In this document: piece by piece, positions 45,739 through 56,259 of the stretch
How positions within the stretch are numbered: position 1 is the first letter of the stretch
Layout: each line of letters starts with the position of its first letter
Assembly (NCBI GenBank): GCA_037176885.1
Contig: JAWWNJ010000173.1
Span: 186,001-250,000 of the forward strand
From: Favolaschia claudopus
Lineage: Eukaryota; Basidiomycota; Agaricomycetes; Agaricales; Mycenaceae
DNA: 64,000 nt
Reading direction: 5' to 3'
The notes under the pieces: model-generated
The model's database searches: none
Seen by the model: only the letters and a program-made list of their open reading frames with translations
What the model was told of the DNA's origin: nothing
Program-made: the position numbers and the translations under genes

Positions 45739-48240
45739 CTAATGACAATCTTTCGTTTCAATTTTCTCAAACCAAACCTCGGCGCGCTCCTTGACAGAAT
45801 CACCCTGAGGGCTCTCAATACCCTCTCCTACACCCCAGAAACCTCGGAGTCCGACGCCAGGTTTCCCAGAATCGTCCCACGCAAATTCAGCCACGACGCT
45901 TGGATCTGACTGGGTCTGTACCCAGTAGGGTTTATCTGAGGTGTTTGCAATAGGCTGACAACACTCCGTTCGTCAATGAAGTCACTGCGCGTGAAGAAAG
46001 CACTCACGATACTAGATATCGCAGTCACATTGAAAACATTGCGCTCGAAATGGGCAAGCGACACGTGTGTCATTCCGAATGCAGGCCATCTGGCCAAGAG
46101 CGTCGGGACTTCAGGATCGAGAGTGGACGGGATTTGAATGGGGATCTCGCCAATGAGTTGGCTACAAGATTCGGAGGGAGACTCTATCAGGCTTTTCGGT
46201 GAAACGAGGCATAAATCCAGCGATCCGTAGCCCGGATCTGTGTATGCGCCGGCAAGCTTACTGAATGGGATTGAGGGTGGAACAGGCTGTCGAGGACGAG
46301 GAGTAGGTTTAGCACCATTTTTCACTCTGTCGGTGATGATGGATTGGTATCTGGTAGACAGTCAGTTCACATAGTGTTCGTTGTTCTCAACAAAATATTG
46401 GTTTCAGTTTACCTTTCACTCCAATTTATCGCTTTGAGGTTTAGAACTTCGTCTATGATGCGAAATTTCACAGTTTCGACTATTTCGCTGCCAAAGTGTT
46501 CATCGTTGGAGAGTACTGTCAGGAAGCTCAGCCGTGACCGTTAATAAATGAGGTGAAAACACAAACCGGAGACGCCGAAGTTGAGACTGGGGATACGCGT
46601 AACTTGAGACTTGAAACCTATTCGGGATTGTCAAGGGTTCTTGAACGACTGCGAAGGGTAAATAGAATTGCCTAGAACTGATCCGCCGTGCTATTGTCGT
46701 GAATGTGTTAGTCTCAAACCCTTCTCAGGTTACTTCAAACAGACCTCGATGAATTCTAAAGAAATCGAATGATTGGAATAAATTCACTCTCACTCGATAG
46801 AGGGCATACCAAATCCGCGATAAGTCCCACGCATCTGACCGCCTCCATATACGATGGGTGAAAGTTCAGGGAATTGACTGGGTAAATGCGAAGCGTCAAT
46901 GGTCGGAGAGATGTGGATTCGGGATTATAGTATTTCTTACGCGTTGGGAGCTGCAACGGTGACCCCCGATGCGACTTTGCGAATCACCTCTGCTGGTATC
47001 ACGCTCAGATTATCTGTGGGGTGTTGACCCTCGTTCAACAGAGTCTGCAACCAGACCGCCTGATGCAATGAATTAGTTCGACACGCAGCTGAGATTCAAA
47101 AGAAATGCATAAACCATATCTTTCGCGTTCGAAATCAATCCGCCAGCACCTGAATCATATGAGAACTGACTGTCCAAGAAAGAAGTTTGCAACTTGAATT
47201 TACCAGAAATGACTATGAGAAAACGATCAGCGAGTCTCGGTCTGTTGAATACCAGATACACATACCATGCCCCGGCTTCCCCTCGTTTGGCACCAAGAAA
47301 GGATACACCCGAGGTTGACCCATATCGAACACATCTTCGGTCTGGTTGACACCATCTCGTCCCATGCCATCTGCGAGATGGCCACTTTCCGCGGCAGCTT
47401 TGGAGTAGTAAGTTGTGGAATTCATTCCTATGGGTCGAAGGATGAAGTCGGTGACGTATGTCTCGAATGGGATTCCAGTGAGGACAGGAGGGAGATACGA
47501 GAGCACAGTGTACATGTGGTTGTTGTACTGCCAGTGTTCACGAAATCCCGTTGAGGGTTTCAAGTAGCGAAGACGGTGGATCTAGAAAATAGATTATAGG
47601 AGACAGGTCACAGGAAACGTGCGATGAAGGGACCGACTTCATCAGAGACCGTTTCCGCTGGGAGAATAAGATCGTGTCGAGGCAGACCGGTGCGGTGACT
47701 CATCGCGTCCAGTATGGTCGTTTCCGCAGACGCTATAGGGTCCATCAACTGCCATTCTGGAACTATTGAGGCGATTTTAGTTTTCCAAGAGATGCCAGGC
47801 GACAGAGATTTGTTCGAGATCAAAAGCCCGGTAGCTAGGATATCGAACAGCTTCAATTGAAGTTTAACGAAAGAAAGCTCGAGGCAAGAAAGAAATCATG
47901 CCTTGGAATTTGAACCAATACCAAACAAGGTTTCCTCTGTTATCTTCGTGCCGTCCAATTTTGCGAAACCGTAACCTTTTGCCTCGACATTCCAGCCAGC
48001 ATCTGGTGTTTTTCGCACAACAGCAACACCAACACCTCCAGGAGTTTTGAAGTCTTTTAAAATCGAGTCAATTGCGGCGTCAACATTATCGGTCAGTATC
48101 ATATCAGAGCCGGATTCAGAAAGTTGGAATGGACGCTGGCGTGGCGACCCGTCAATCGTGTTCGAGATCGGGTTGGCCACAACACCGTGACTGCTAAGGA
48201 AAACAGTCGAGAGAACGAGATATTCCAGGAGCCGTAGCAT
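45739..48240 (-). CDS. beta-lactamase-related serine hydrolase, secreted
   Basis: Multi-exon member of the beta-lactamase/penicillin-binding fold (class C, LACTB/esterase EstB-like), common in fungi as secreted esterases or peptidases. A signal peptide (MLRLLEYLVLSTVFLSSHGV) is followed by VGVAVVRKTPDAGWNVEAKG and TLFGIGSNSK, the SxxK catalytic motif. The next exon gives LFDILATGLLISNKSL, HRTGLPRHDLI, then the YxN motif in HWQYNNHMYTVLSYLP, a block PIGMNSTTYY, and SGAGGLISNAKDM. The C-terminal exons end GVGEGIESPQGDSVKERAEV before TAG at 45739. The intron right after the SxxK lysine (47901-47851, 51 bases) has a GC donor (GCATGA); only this join gives the family sequence. The substrate is unknown; it is not evidence of antibiotic resistance. 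Confidence 0.85.
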
Positions 48241-48618
48241 GGCGGGGGTGGGGAACGAGGAGAATCAGAGAAAGAACGTATAAGACGAACTGTGCCGCAG
48301 TCTATCGCAGTCTGCCAATCGTAACGTCCAAGAAGGTTCAAGTTGACGGAAGCGCAGTGAGTGTGGAGAGAGCGCAGATCACCGTCAGTGATTCCTGACC
48401 GGACTTTCCCGAAATAAAAACTATGATTTTTTTGGCACTAATTTGGATCGACAGAATAACAGATAAACGTATTGAACCGTTTCTGAACAGGACGGTACAT
48501 CATGCGAGTACATTATCGCAGCAAGATTCATACAAAACATGAAAGGCAAACAACATGCGGAGCCAATCAAGGGTTACATGCTGTCGCGAATGAGTATTCA
48601 TGTCCGCGTCATTCACCC
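48241..48618. other. promoter side of the beta-lactamase-like gene
   Basis: Between the start of the beta-lactamase-like gene (-) and the end of the large unknown gene (-). I see no gene or clear motif. Confidence 0.4.
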
Positions 48619-51600
48619 TCAAAACCCCGCCGCGGCAACAATTGGTTCAGCAGGTGCAGCTGTTTCAGCGGCAGCGGCTGGAGGCGCAAGCTGCGGTATC
48701 TCCATTTTCGGGGTCGGCAGGTACTCGTGCACGGCGTCCGCATACGACAAATGCTTTTCAGAGCCATTCTCGACAATCGAGTGACCGTTACCGTTGCCCT
48801 CCGTTGCCATTACCACCGGGCTCTCGACTCTCAGAGACGAGGATGTCGAAACCATGCTGTCGGTTCTCTTGAGCGACGAAGAGTCAGTCCTCTTCAGCGA
48901 CGAGGAAGACCCATTGTGCTTAGGATGACCGGTGATGGTGTCTTTGACTCGACCCAGCACTGGATGCGGAGAGCCGTCAGCCCCAACACACTAAGATTCA
49001 GCGGAAGAAACTCACAGCTGCGACGCGTAATCACTCTCGGAGTACTCAACATCGTAAGGTTCTCAGTCGACGTTGTAGAAGTCTGGGTGACGGCTGAGCT
49101 CTCCGTGAACGACCCGAGCTGCACGATGAGGTCCCCGTTCTCGTTGAATACAGGGCTAGCGAGGTTGTACGTTTTGAGCCCAGCAGCCGAGTACTCCCAG
49201 GCGCCTTCGAAGACCTGCTTGAGTTCCTGAACGACCTCCTTGAGGTCAACGATGTGCGGGAGTTGGTCGGCGAGGAGCTTGTGAGTATCGATGTCCCAGT
49301 GTCCTTCGGAGTGGGTCTGGTCGAACACGGGGTGCACCTCTTCAGCGACAGCAACACGCAGGCCGGAGCGCTCGCTGTAGACTTGAATTTTTACACTCCA
49401 CTTGGCGGAGGAGCGTTTGCTGGGAAGCGGAGTAAGAGTCGCGGTCGCGATGCAATACGATGTACACTCACCTCCAAAGCTGCTTCTCATCTTTGCCTCG
49501 GAGTCGCAGCACAGACTCGCCGCGAAGAACGATGTCTAATGATCGAGAGTTGTACGTGGTGGGTATGCAAAGCTGGTTCTTAGTTTGGCCTGAGAAGGTC
49601 GCTCAGTAACGGCCACAACGAGATACGTCAAAAGGGGGACTCACAAAGTACCGCATAGCCAGATGCATCAATGAACGTACCCTCCTTATCGTACGTCCAC
49701 TCATCACGGAACTCCCACCCGTACATGAGCCACCCATCCGTAGCCTTCTCCTCCTTCTTCCACTTGCACACCTTATTCTTGCGGTAGCGGTGCTGGTCCC
49801 AGGTAGTGAGATACACCTGCCACTCCTCCTCGTTCTCTTCCGGAAAGCGCGGGACGACAGTCGTGCGGCGGTTGACCAATTCAAGCGCAACAAGCAGCTT
49901 GCCCTCCAAGAACGATTCGCGCGAGAGACAGATGGTGCCATGAGAGGTCGACTTGGCGCCGGCACCAGCGCCGCCAGTGGGGATAACCCATCCGCTGCCC
50001 CATGAGATCCCGGCGTCGGTAGGCAGCGGGCGGCCACGCATCATACCGAGCACCATGATGACGGGTGCTTCGTGCTCGAACATGCAGTTCATGATGGTGA
50101 CGGTGGTCTTGGAAATGATTTGGAAGGTGGCGGCGGTCAAGCCGAAGCCGTGGGTGTGCGGGAAGATGGGAGTCGAGTGGATGATGTTGTAGCCGCTCAT
50201 CGAGAGCTCGACTAGGTACTTCTCCATGTAGTGGATGAAGCTCTTGAGCGTGTCGACGGCGGATAGGGAGCCGCTATCCCACATGCCCGGCATCGAGGAG
50301 TGCTTGTAAATGTATTTGGCATCTGAATAGAAGTTAGATTACGCTCTGGAGCAGATGCGTGCACATCAACGTACTGGAAAAGTCGAGAATGATGTGTCTG
50401 ACGGTGGTGGTCTCCTCATGTCCATGCGTCCCGAAGATCGAATGCGCGAAGCGAGTGAACCAGCCCTCATTGCATTGCAGCTCGGTTTGGTCGACCATCT
50501 TCACGTCAACCTCATACGCGATAGTCCACGACGTGAACTCGTACTTCTTGCGTTTGCTGGGACGGAAGTCAGAACGGCCTCGAATACGGAGAAAGAACAG
50601 TAAAAACGTACTCCTTGAGGTAGATGAATCCGTCATTGATGGTGAAAGTAACAAGCGCCTTGTTGCCGGATAGCAATTTGACGCGGAGAGGCATGAAATC
50701 CGCCCGGAAACTTTCCTTATAATGCCACTCAGCAAGACAGCCACGAGCTTTGATGGCAGTCCTCCGCAGAGACTCAAACAAGGCGTTAAGAGACACCTCA
50801 GAAACCGCCACGACATGGTCGTATCCCTTGAGCCCAAGGGTCTTGACCGTCTCAGTCCAGACGACAGTCCCGGTGGCTTTGTGACCGGTCTCCTCTTCCT
50901 CGCCTGTCCTCCAGTCGCTTTCAAAGTCGTCGATGTCGCCGAAATCGGGCTCCTTGGTGGGGTCGCCGCCGCGGTATCCACCGGGGTAGAAGATGGAGTG
51001 CATTTTGTAGGCAGCGAGAAGCTCGATGTAGTGGGTCTCAAGGAAGTTGATGATTTCCGTGAAGTGGAAGCGATCTTCTTGCGCGACCGTTGTTGACAGA
51101 TGCTGGCAGAAGCGCGCAGCTGGAGGATGTTGAGCAGAGATACAATGAAAGTTGTGAAAACAACGTACTGGAGAGGTCTAGCTTGAGCCCATGCGCTTCG
51201 CCAATCTTGTCCTCGACGACGGTGACAATGAATGCGAAGTCCCAGTCCGAGAACGAGTTGGTCGGTTCGCTGAAAACGTAGTCAGTAACCAACGAAGGCA
51301 TCGGTTGGCGAAGAGTGACTCACTGGTCGAAGTCCTCGCTCTGGTGGAAATGTGCCGCCGCCGTAGTGAAGTACATAACGACCTCATGCGAGCAAAGCAC
51401 ACGGACACGGGGTGGATTGAAACGAAGGTGGAAATGGCTGTCCAAATGCCCGACCCACGTACTCTGGACCTCCGTGAGGCAGCTCGCAAGCTTATCAGTC
51501 GGCGCCGACCCGCCGAACCCCTGCGCCTTCGAGACGACGTCCAACCACGTCTCACGGAGGAACTCGTTGATCTTGGCCTCGCTGATGCCATGCACTGAGA

Positions 51601-52415
51601 CGTGCGCGCACAGCTCCTCGTGCTCCAGCGCGCGTGTCATAAGCGAGTAGTCGATGTGCGGGCGCGCCTCGTCGTCGTCGAAGTCGGGGAGGTCGAAGCG
51701 GACGTGCTGACCTGCGCTTTGGAGGAAGACGAGGTATTTCTTGAGGTACCACTCGAGTGCGTCGGCGGTGCCGAGGGGGAGGTCGGGCTTGAATAAGACC
51801 ATTTGGGCGCCTGTGTCAGGGATACGTGAGCATAGGGATGACGTCGAGGGTAGGAATTCTTACTGGAGAAGTCCAGTATCATGATTTGAATCTGGTGCTC
51901 GACGCCGTTACCGATGCGGCTGTCCTTGCCGGTCAGGTTGCTGCGAGAGAATCTGAGGCGAAAGGCGATCTCGAGGTTCTCAAAGGGGACGTTGTCCTTT
52001 CTGAAGGAAAAGATATCAGTATGGGCCATGTAACAACGCAAGAAACCTACTTGTTGGGCTTGTATCCTTTGACGTTGGCCTTGGTCGGATACACCTTATT
52101 GAAGTGACCGCTTTCAAGCTTGAAGTAGAGGGCCACGTCGTGGTTGCAGATAAACTCGAGACGCGGCTCGCCGAAAGAGCCGTCAAAGAATAGGGCCTCT
52201 TTGGAGATGGAGCCTTTTGGGGGTTTGTCGCCGATGTAGTGGAACTGAGCGAGGGAGCGGGTGTACTTGTGTTTGATGTAGTCCGCCGCGCGGAGGTCGA
52301 CGGTGGATTTTTTGCCTTCATGGCCCACGCACTCGGCGGCGTTCTGCCACATGGCGGTGAGTTGCGCATTGAGGTAGCGCACCGAGAGGGCAGCGCTGTT
52401 GTCTCCGGGGCACAT
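48619..52415 (-). CDS. large multi-exon protein of unknown function with repeated modules
   Basis: I do not recognise this protein. It starts MCPGDNSAALSVRYLNAQLT (52415) and runs through many exons to a low-complexity Ala/Pro tail (PPAAAAETAAPAEPIVAAA) ending at 48619. The total is roughly 1,100 residues. A module appears to recur. It has an H/N-x-x-V-x-x-Y/F-F element (RLEFICNHDVALYFKLESGH; RVRVLCSHEVVMYFTTAAAH; a weaker KALVTFTINDGFIYLKE), then an exon of strands ending in a similar phrase (QIQIMILDFS; HGLKLDLS; VRHIILDFS). Between modules lie helical segments (ADALEWYLKKYLVFLQSAGQ; EIINFLETHYIELLAAYKMH; DTLKSFIHYMEKYLVELSMS). The tail carries SLKRTDS twice. There is no signal peptide or TM helix, so it is probably intracellular. 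No catalytic motif is evident. Exon edges are inferred from frames. Confidence 0.75.
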
Positions 52416-53847
52416 TATGGATGAGTGGGTCGGCTGGTAAAGAAGGGTGAGGAGAGGTGTGGGGTTGGAAAAAATCGACTAACAGTTTATATACGTTATT
52501 CTGGCGAACTTCCGGTCTTGATCCTCTTCCGAGTAGGCGGAATGGTCTGAAAAAAGAACAGGACAAGGGGAAGTTAATTCAGACCCGGGTATGGAGTCAA
52601 CTACTGTTGCTATACTTACTTACGACTTGTTATTTGCCTTCGTTCGCTAAACTGATTTTAGCGGCGTTCTAAAAGCGGCGTGGGTAGCCAGCGTACCGAT
52701 GGGAAGGAAATCACTGTAGTCATATTTTTCTCCATATTTCTTCGTTTTTTCTGCTGCATTAACAAAAATCGTCCAGATATTCCGTGTCCTGGGAAATAGC
52801 GCTGCAATCGCAGCTGTCTCTCGTGAGACATTGACGCGAAGATAGACTTTGAATGGCACGGAAGACCTGGATTCGGGACCATCACAACGCCGGAGCCTGG
52901 AGACGAAGCAGATTGCGCGGTCGGGCGCCCCTTGGCGTGATGCACAATGTCCGACGCAATGCCGAGCTCTGGTCACTTGAGATATGCACGTTGGATCTTG
53001 TTGAGTTTGGGTTCTAGTTGACACGTCGGGACGAGCATGCTGCCAGAGAGTGGCAAGTATGAGATTGCCATCCATTCAGTCACAAAAACTTTCGTCGTGC
53101 CAGCTGTCTGGAGGAAGTCCAGCAATCGATTGCACATTGTCCCTGGATTGTAGTGCATGAACGGAAGTTATCAAAGTTTGTGGGTGAGAAAGCCGCCTGG
53201 CATGCAGGGCAGAGGTGCACGTTGATACGAGAACTTGAAGTGCCCCATTACTAACTTGACAAAGACGGTCCAAATCCGCGCCAGTTTGACGGACGGACAG
53301 GCGGATATGCCAGTTCTGTGTGCATTGAAACGGCTTGGATTCCTTGCATCTTGATTCGAAATATCAATTGCTGCAGGATGACTCTCGGAGTACGTAGATT
53401 CGTTTGAGTTTCTTGCATCATGCACATAGCGATTGGGTTAGAGAAGCTGGTTCCTCCTCGTGTATAGCTAGTTTCGTGTGTAGGGGTCAGAGCCGCGCCT
53501 CCAGCAACGGCCGTAATAGCGGGACGGTGCGGCGAGCGGGCTTCAAGTTTGGGACTCAGAGCAGATGAGAGTTTGAGGGTGGTGGTGGTCAGGTGGTGGG
53601 AACACGAATACGTAAAGAGTAACGTGTCACGCGTCGCGTTGCGTTAGTCTCGCGCCTTCTCGCATTTCAATCTCGCGCCCGCGCCTTGAGTAGCTTGAGT
53701 ACTTGATGACTTTGTGATTGTCAACATTTCTCGCTAGGTATACGCCCATGCATATGTGTCTGGCTACAGCATCATCCGTGTTTCCTGTGCGGCAGTCCTC
53801 GCTTCTCTCCTCCGTCTCTCCGCTTCTCCCTAGTAGCAGGGAGTTCC
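52416..53847. other. intergenic, no supported gene
   Basis: About 1.4 kb upstream of the large unknown gene (-) and downstream of the NT-C2 gene (-). The small minus-strand frames here resemble no family. The part nearest 52416 should be the promoter of the large gene. Confidence 0.45.
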
Positions 53848-55092
53848 CTACGAACCCGCAGCTCCTACCGCGACAGCCACCGCCCCCATAGCCGCCACGC
53901 CCACACCAGTCCTCACTCGACTTCGACTCCTACTCCTGCTCCTATTGCTCGCACTCCTTGGCCGCCACCACCGCGATCCAGACTGGGAACTGGGATCGAG
54001 CGCCAAAAAATCCATTGACGGGGGTCCTTCGTTGCTCGAGGACGACTCGGCTATAGACGGCGCGGAGTGCGAAGTAAGAAGTAGTTCTTCGGCAGGGACG
54101 AAACGCGTGAATGGGCCGACAAGGCGCGCGTCGCTGACCGGCGCGGGGTTGAAGAGCGCGTCGATCAGCGCCGCAGTGGGGAGCGGCCCTTGTGCGAGGG
54201 GAAGCGTGCGGAGATCGAACGGGGCGGGCGCGTCTGCCGATAGAGAAGCGCCGCCGGCGTTTGCTGGAACGGATATAGGCGCGTACAGATCGAGAGCGCT
54301 CGGCCGCGTACGCAGCACCTCTTCGCGCTCCGTAAGCAAAGCTGCAGTGCCGAGATTCACACCAGCTAGAATCTCGTCCGCGGGTAAAGGTGGTGCCACA
54401 AATGGCAGAGGTGTCGAGGCAGACTCGAGCGGTGCAACGCGTACAGAGAGGCGGAGCGTCGCGTTGGTTTTGCTGTTGTGCAAAAGATATCGACGCGTTA
54501 CTGTGCCTTTTAGACCACTCGAAGGTGCGGGACTGCTATCGGCGTATTTCGCAAGATCGAGCTCGACTGTGCCGAGGCAGAGATTGTGGTGCGGCGCATC
54601 ACGCTGGAGGATGCTCAGCTTGAATGGGTGTGGGAGCAGTCGCATCGTATCGCGATCGATCGACATCTGCACGACGGCGGAGAGGGCGAGGTCATATGTT
54701 ACTGCGTGTTCGTGGAGTGGGAGGAACGCCGTCTGCCCGGTGCGCGCGTGGGTGATATCCTCGTTGGCGTTCACGGCGCTGGAGCTCGCTGTCGATGTGG
54801 ACTGACTGCCAGGTGGTAACGGCTCTTCGGTGCTGCTGCCAAAACTGTCCGCGTCACCTCCGCCGCCGTCCTCCAAGCCTACCTCAGGAGTAAGCTGCTC
54901 CTTATTCTTCCCCTTCACTTTCTGCGTGTTTTTCCACCTCCATCTAACGGAGAAGTCGCCGCGCACAAGGGGCACACTTTCTAGCTGAATGATGTGAACC
55001 GTAGCTTCGAAGCGCGCATGCCTAGGAACCAGATGGAGGAGCTGGGCTTTCAGACCGGTAGACGGTGCGGTGGTGTCGGTCGGAGTGGGCAT
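53848..55092 (-). CDS. NT-C2 domain protein (EEIG1/EHBP1-like C2)
   Basis: A single uninterrupted 414-codon frame from MPTPTDTTAPSTGLKAQLLH. The N-terminal half fits an NT-C2 domain: ARFEATVHIIQLESVPLVRG, FSVRWRWKNTQK, then HARTGQTAFLPLHEHAVTYD and LPHPFKLSILQRD, followed by LGTVELDLAKYA. NT-C2 domains in EEIG1 and EHBP1 homologues bind membranes or act in endocytic and actin-linked trafficking. A Ser/Pro/Ala-rich linker follows, then an Arg/Ser-rich stretch (SASNRSRSRSRSRVR) and a short hydrophobic tail (VGVAAMGAVAVAVGAA) that may dip into a membrane. An acidic Gly/Asp insertion lies inside the C2 part. The absence of introns in so long a gene is unusual for this window. Confidence 0.8.
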   Translation of the reverse strand: MPTPTDTTAPSTGLKAQLLHLVPRHARFEATVHIIQLESVPLVRGDFSVRWRWKNTQKVKGKNKEQLTPEVGLEDGGGGDADSFGSSTEEPLPPGSQSTSTASSSAVNANEDITHARTGQTAFLPLHEHAVTYDLALSAVVQMSIDRDTMRLLPHPFKLSILQRDAPHHNLCLGTVELDLAKYADSSPAPSSGLKGTVTRRYLLHNSKTNATLRLSVRVAPLESASTPLPFVAPPLPADEILAGVNLGTAALLTEREEVLRTRPSALDLYAPISVPANAGGASLSADAPAPFDLRTLPLAQGPLPTAALIDALFNPAPVSDARLVGPFTRFVPAEELLLTSHSAPSIAESSSSNEGPPSMDFLALDPSSQSGSRWWRPRSASNRSRSRSRSRVRTGVGVAAMGAVAVAVGAAGS

Positions 55093-56259
55093 GGCGGTAG
55101 AGGCATGAGACTGGGAGAGGGGCGACAGGCAGAATATTGCGGCATTTTATGGACGACGTCAGAACTGCCACCTATTACTGCCACGGACACAACCCCCGAA
55201 TCTCGATCCGTCAGCGCAGCCGCTTGCCAAGCCGATACCGATGTGTACACCGTCTTGTGCTGTCTCCTGAACGCTCGGTGTCCTGCAACGTTTCGAGATA
55301 CAGCGGCCCTGCTTGCATGGTGGAAGGACAGTGGAAGGACGTCCAGAAAACATGATGGGATGATCTTAGACTGCATTGATGACCCAGCTCTTTAATGAAA
55401 CGTATCCGCGTAACCAAGGTGACGCGCTCGCATGCATTATATCTTACCTTTTTGTGTCCGAAATCGTGCAGAACGACTTTTGTCATGCGCTTCATTCAAA
55501 ATCAGCAACTTGCAGTGAATTTCCTAGAATTGAAAGACCTATGAAATGCGATCCAGCTATGTACCCCGCCTTAAGCTTTTTTCAAGTTTTCAACCAGAAC
55601 GCATCATAATTTGTCCACAAACCACCAACCGGCAAATCCGCGCCTTCCAAGTCAGCAAAGAAGCAAACCGTCTGTTTGCTCGTCCCACCCACAGCCGAAC
55701 TTGTCAATGTTGGAACATCGCCGGCTGTCTTTTATCGTTTCCTAGACCCGCCATTGACTTATCGACTTGGATTGATTTTAGCCGCTCTAATTATTACACT
55801 CGCTTGAAGGCTGGCGGCTTCGCGTTCAAATTCAAACTCCCAGCTGACTTGAAATCCCATTCCCTTTGTACCATTTCAGACTTTCGACTTGAGCCTGCAA
55901 GTGAACCTGAGTCTGACCCACGGCACGGATCACGCCGGCAACGACCGAGTTTACACTTTCTCCACCGAACCAGTCTTGTGCGTCCCGTTGTCGCCGCTCA
56001 ACTCGCGATCCTAAACAGCGACCAATAAGCTGGGAACGCAATTATCCAACGTCCATGCGAGTTATCGTCAGCGTGATAACCCCCGCCGCTGATAGATCGT
56101 CACCCGACGCATGGAAAACAGCGTACATCAAGTTCTGCGCATGCGAGAAGGCTGGTAGAAGCTTCACCGCCAAGGAAACCGGAACGCGCATACATAAAAG
56201 CCATAAAGTTAAACTCATATTGGGACTCAGCGCTGCCGCCCTTGTCCTATAGCTAACCA
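55093..56259. other. intergenic between divergent genes
   Basis: About 1.2 kb between the NT-C2 gene (-) and the GH47 gene (+). A 160-codon plus-strand frame (55546-56028) resembles no family and lacks clear coding character. The region should contain both promoters. Confidence 0.45.

Noticed and set aside
45739..48240. Reading the beta-lactamase-like gene as an antibiotic resistance gene or bacterial transfer
   Set aside because: It has many typical fungal introns and belongs to a family common in fungi with esterase- or peptidase-like roles.
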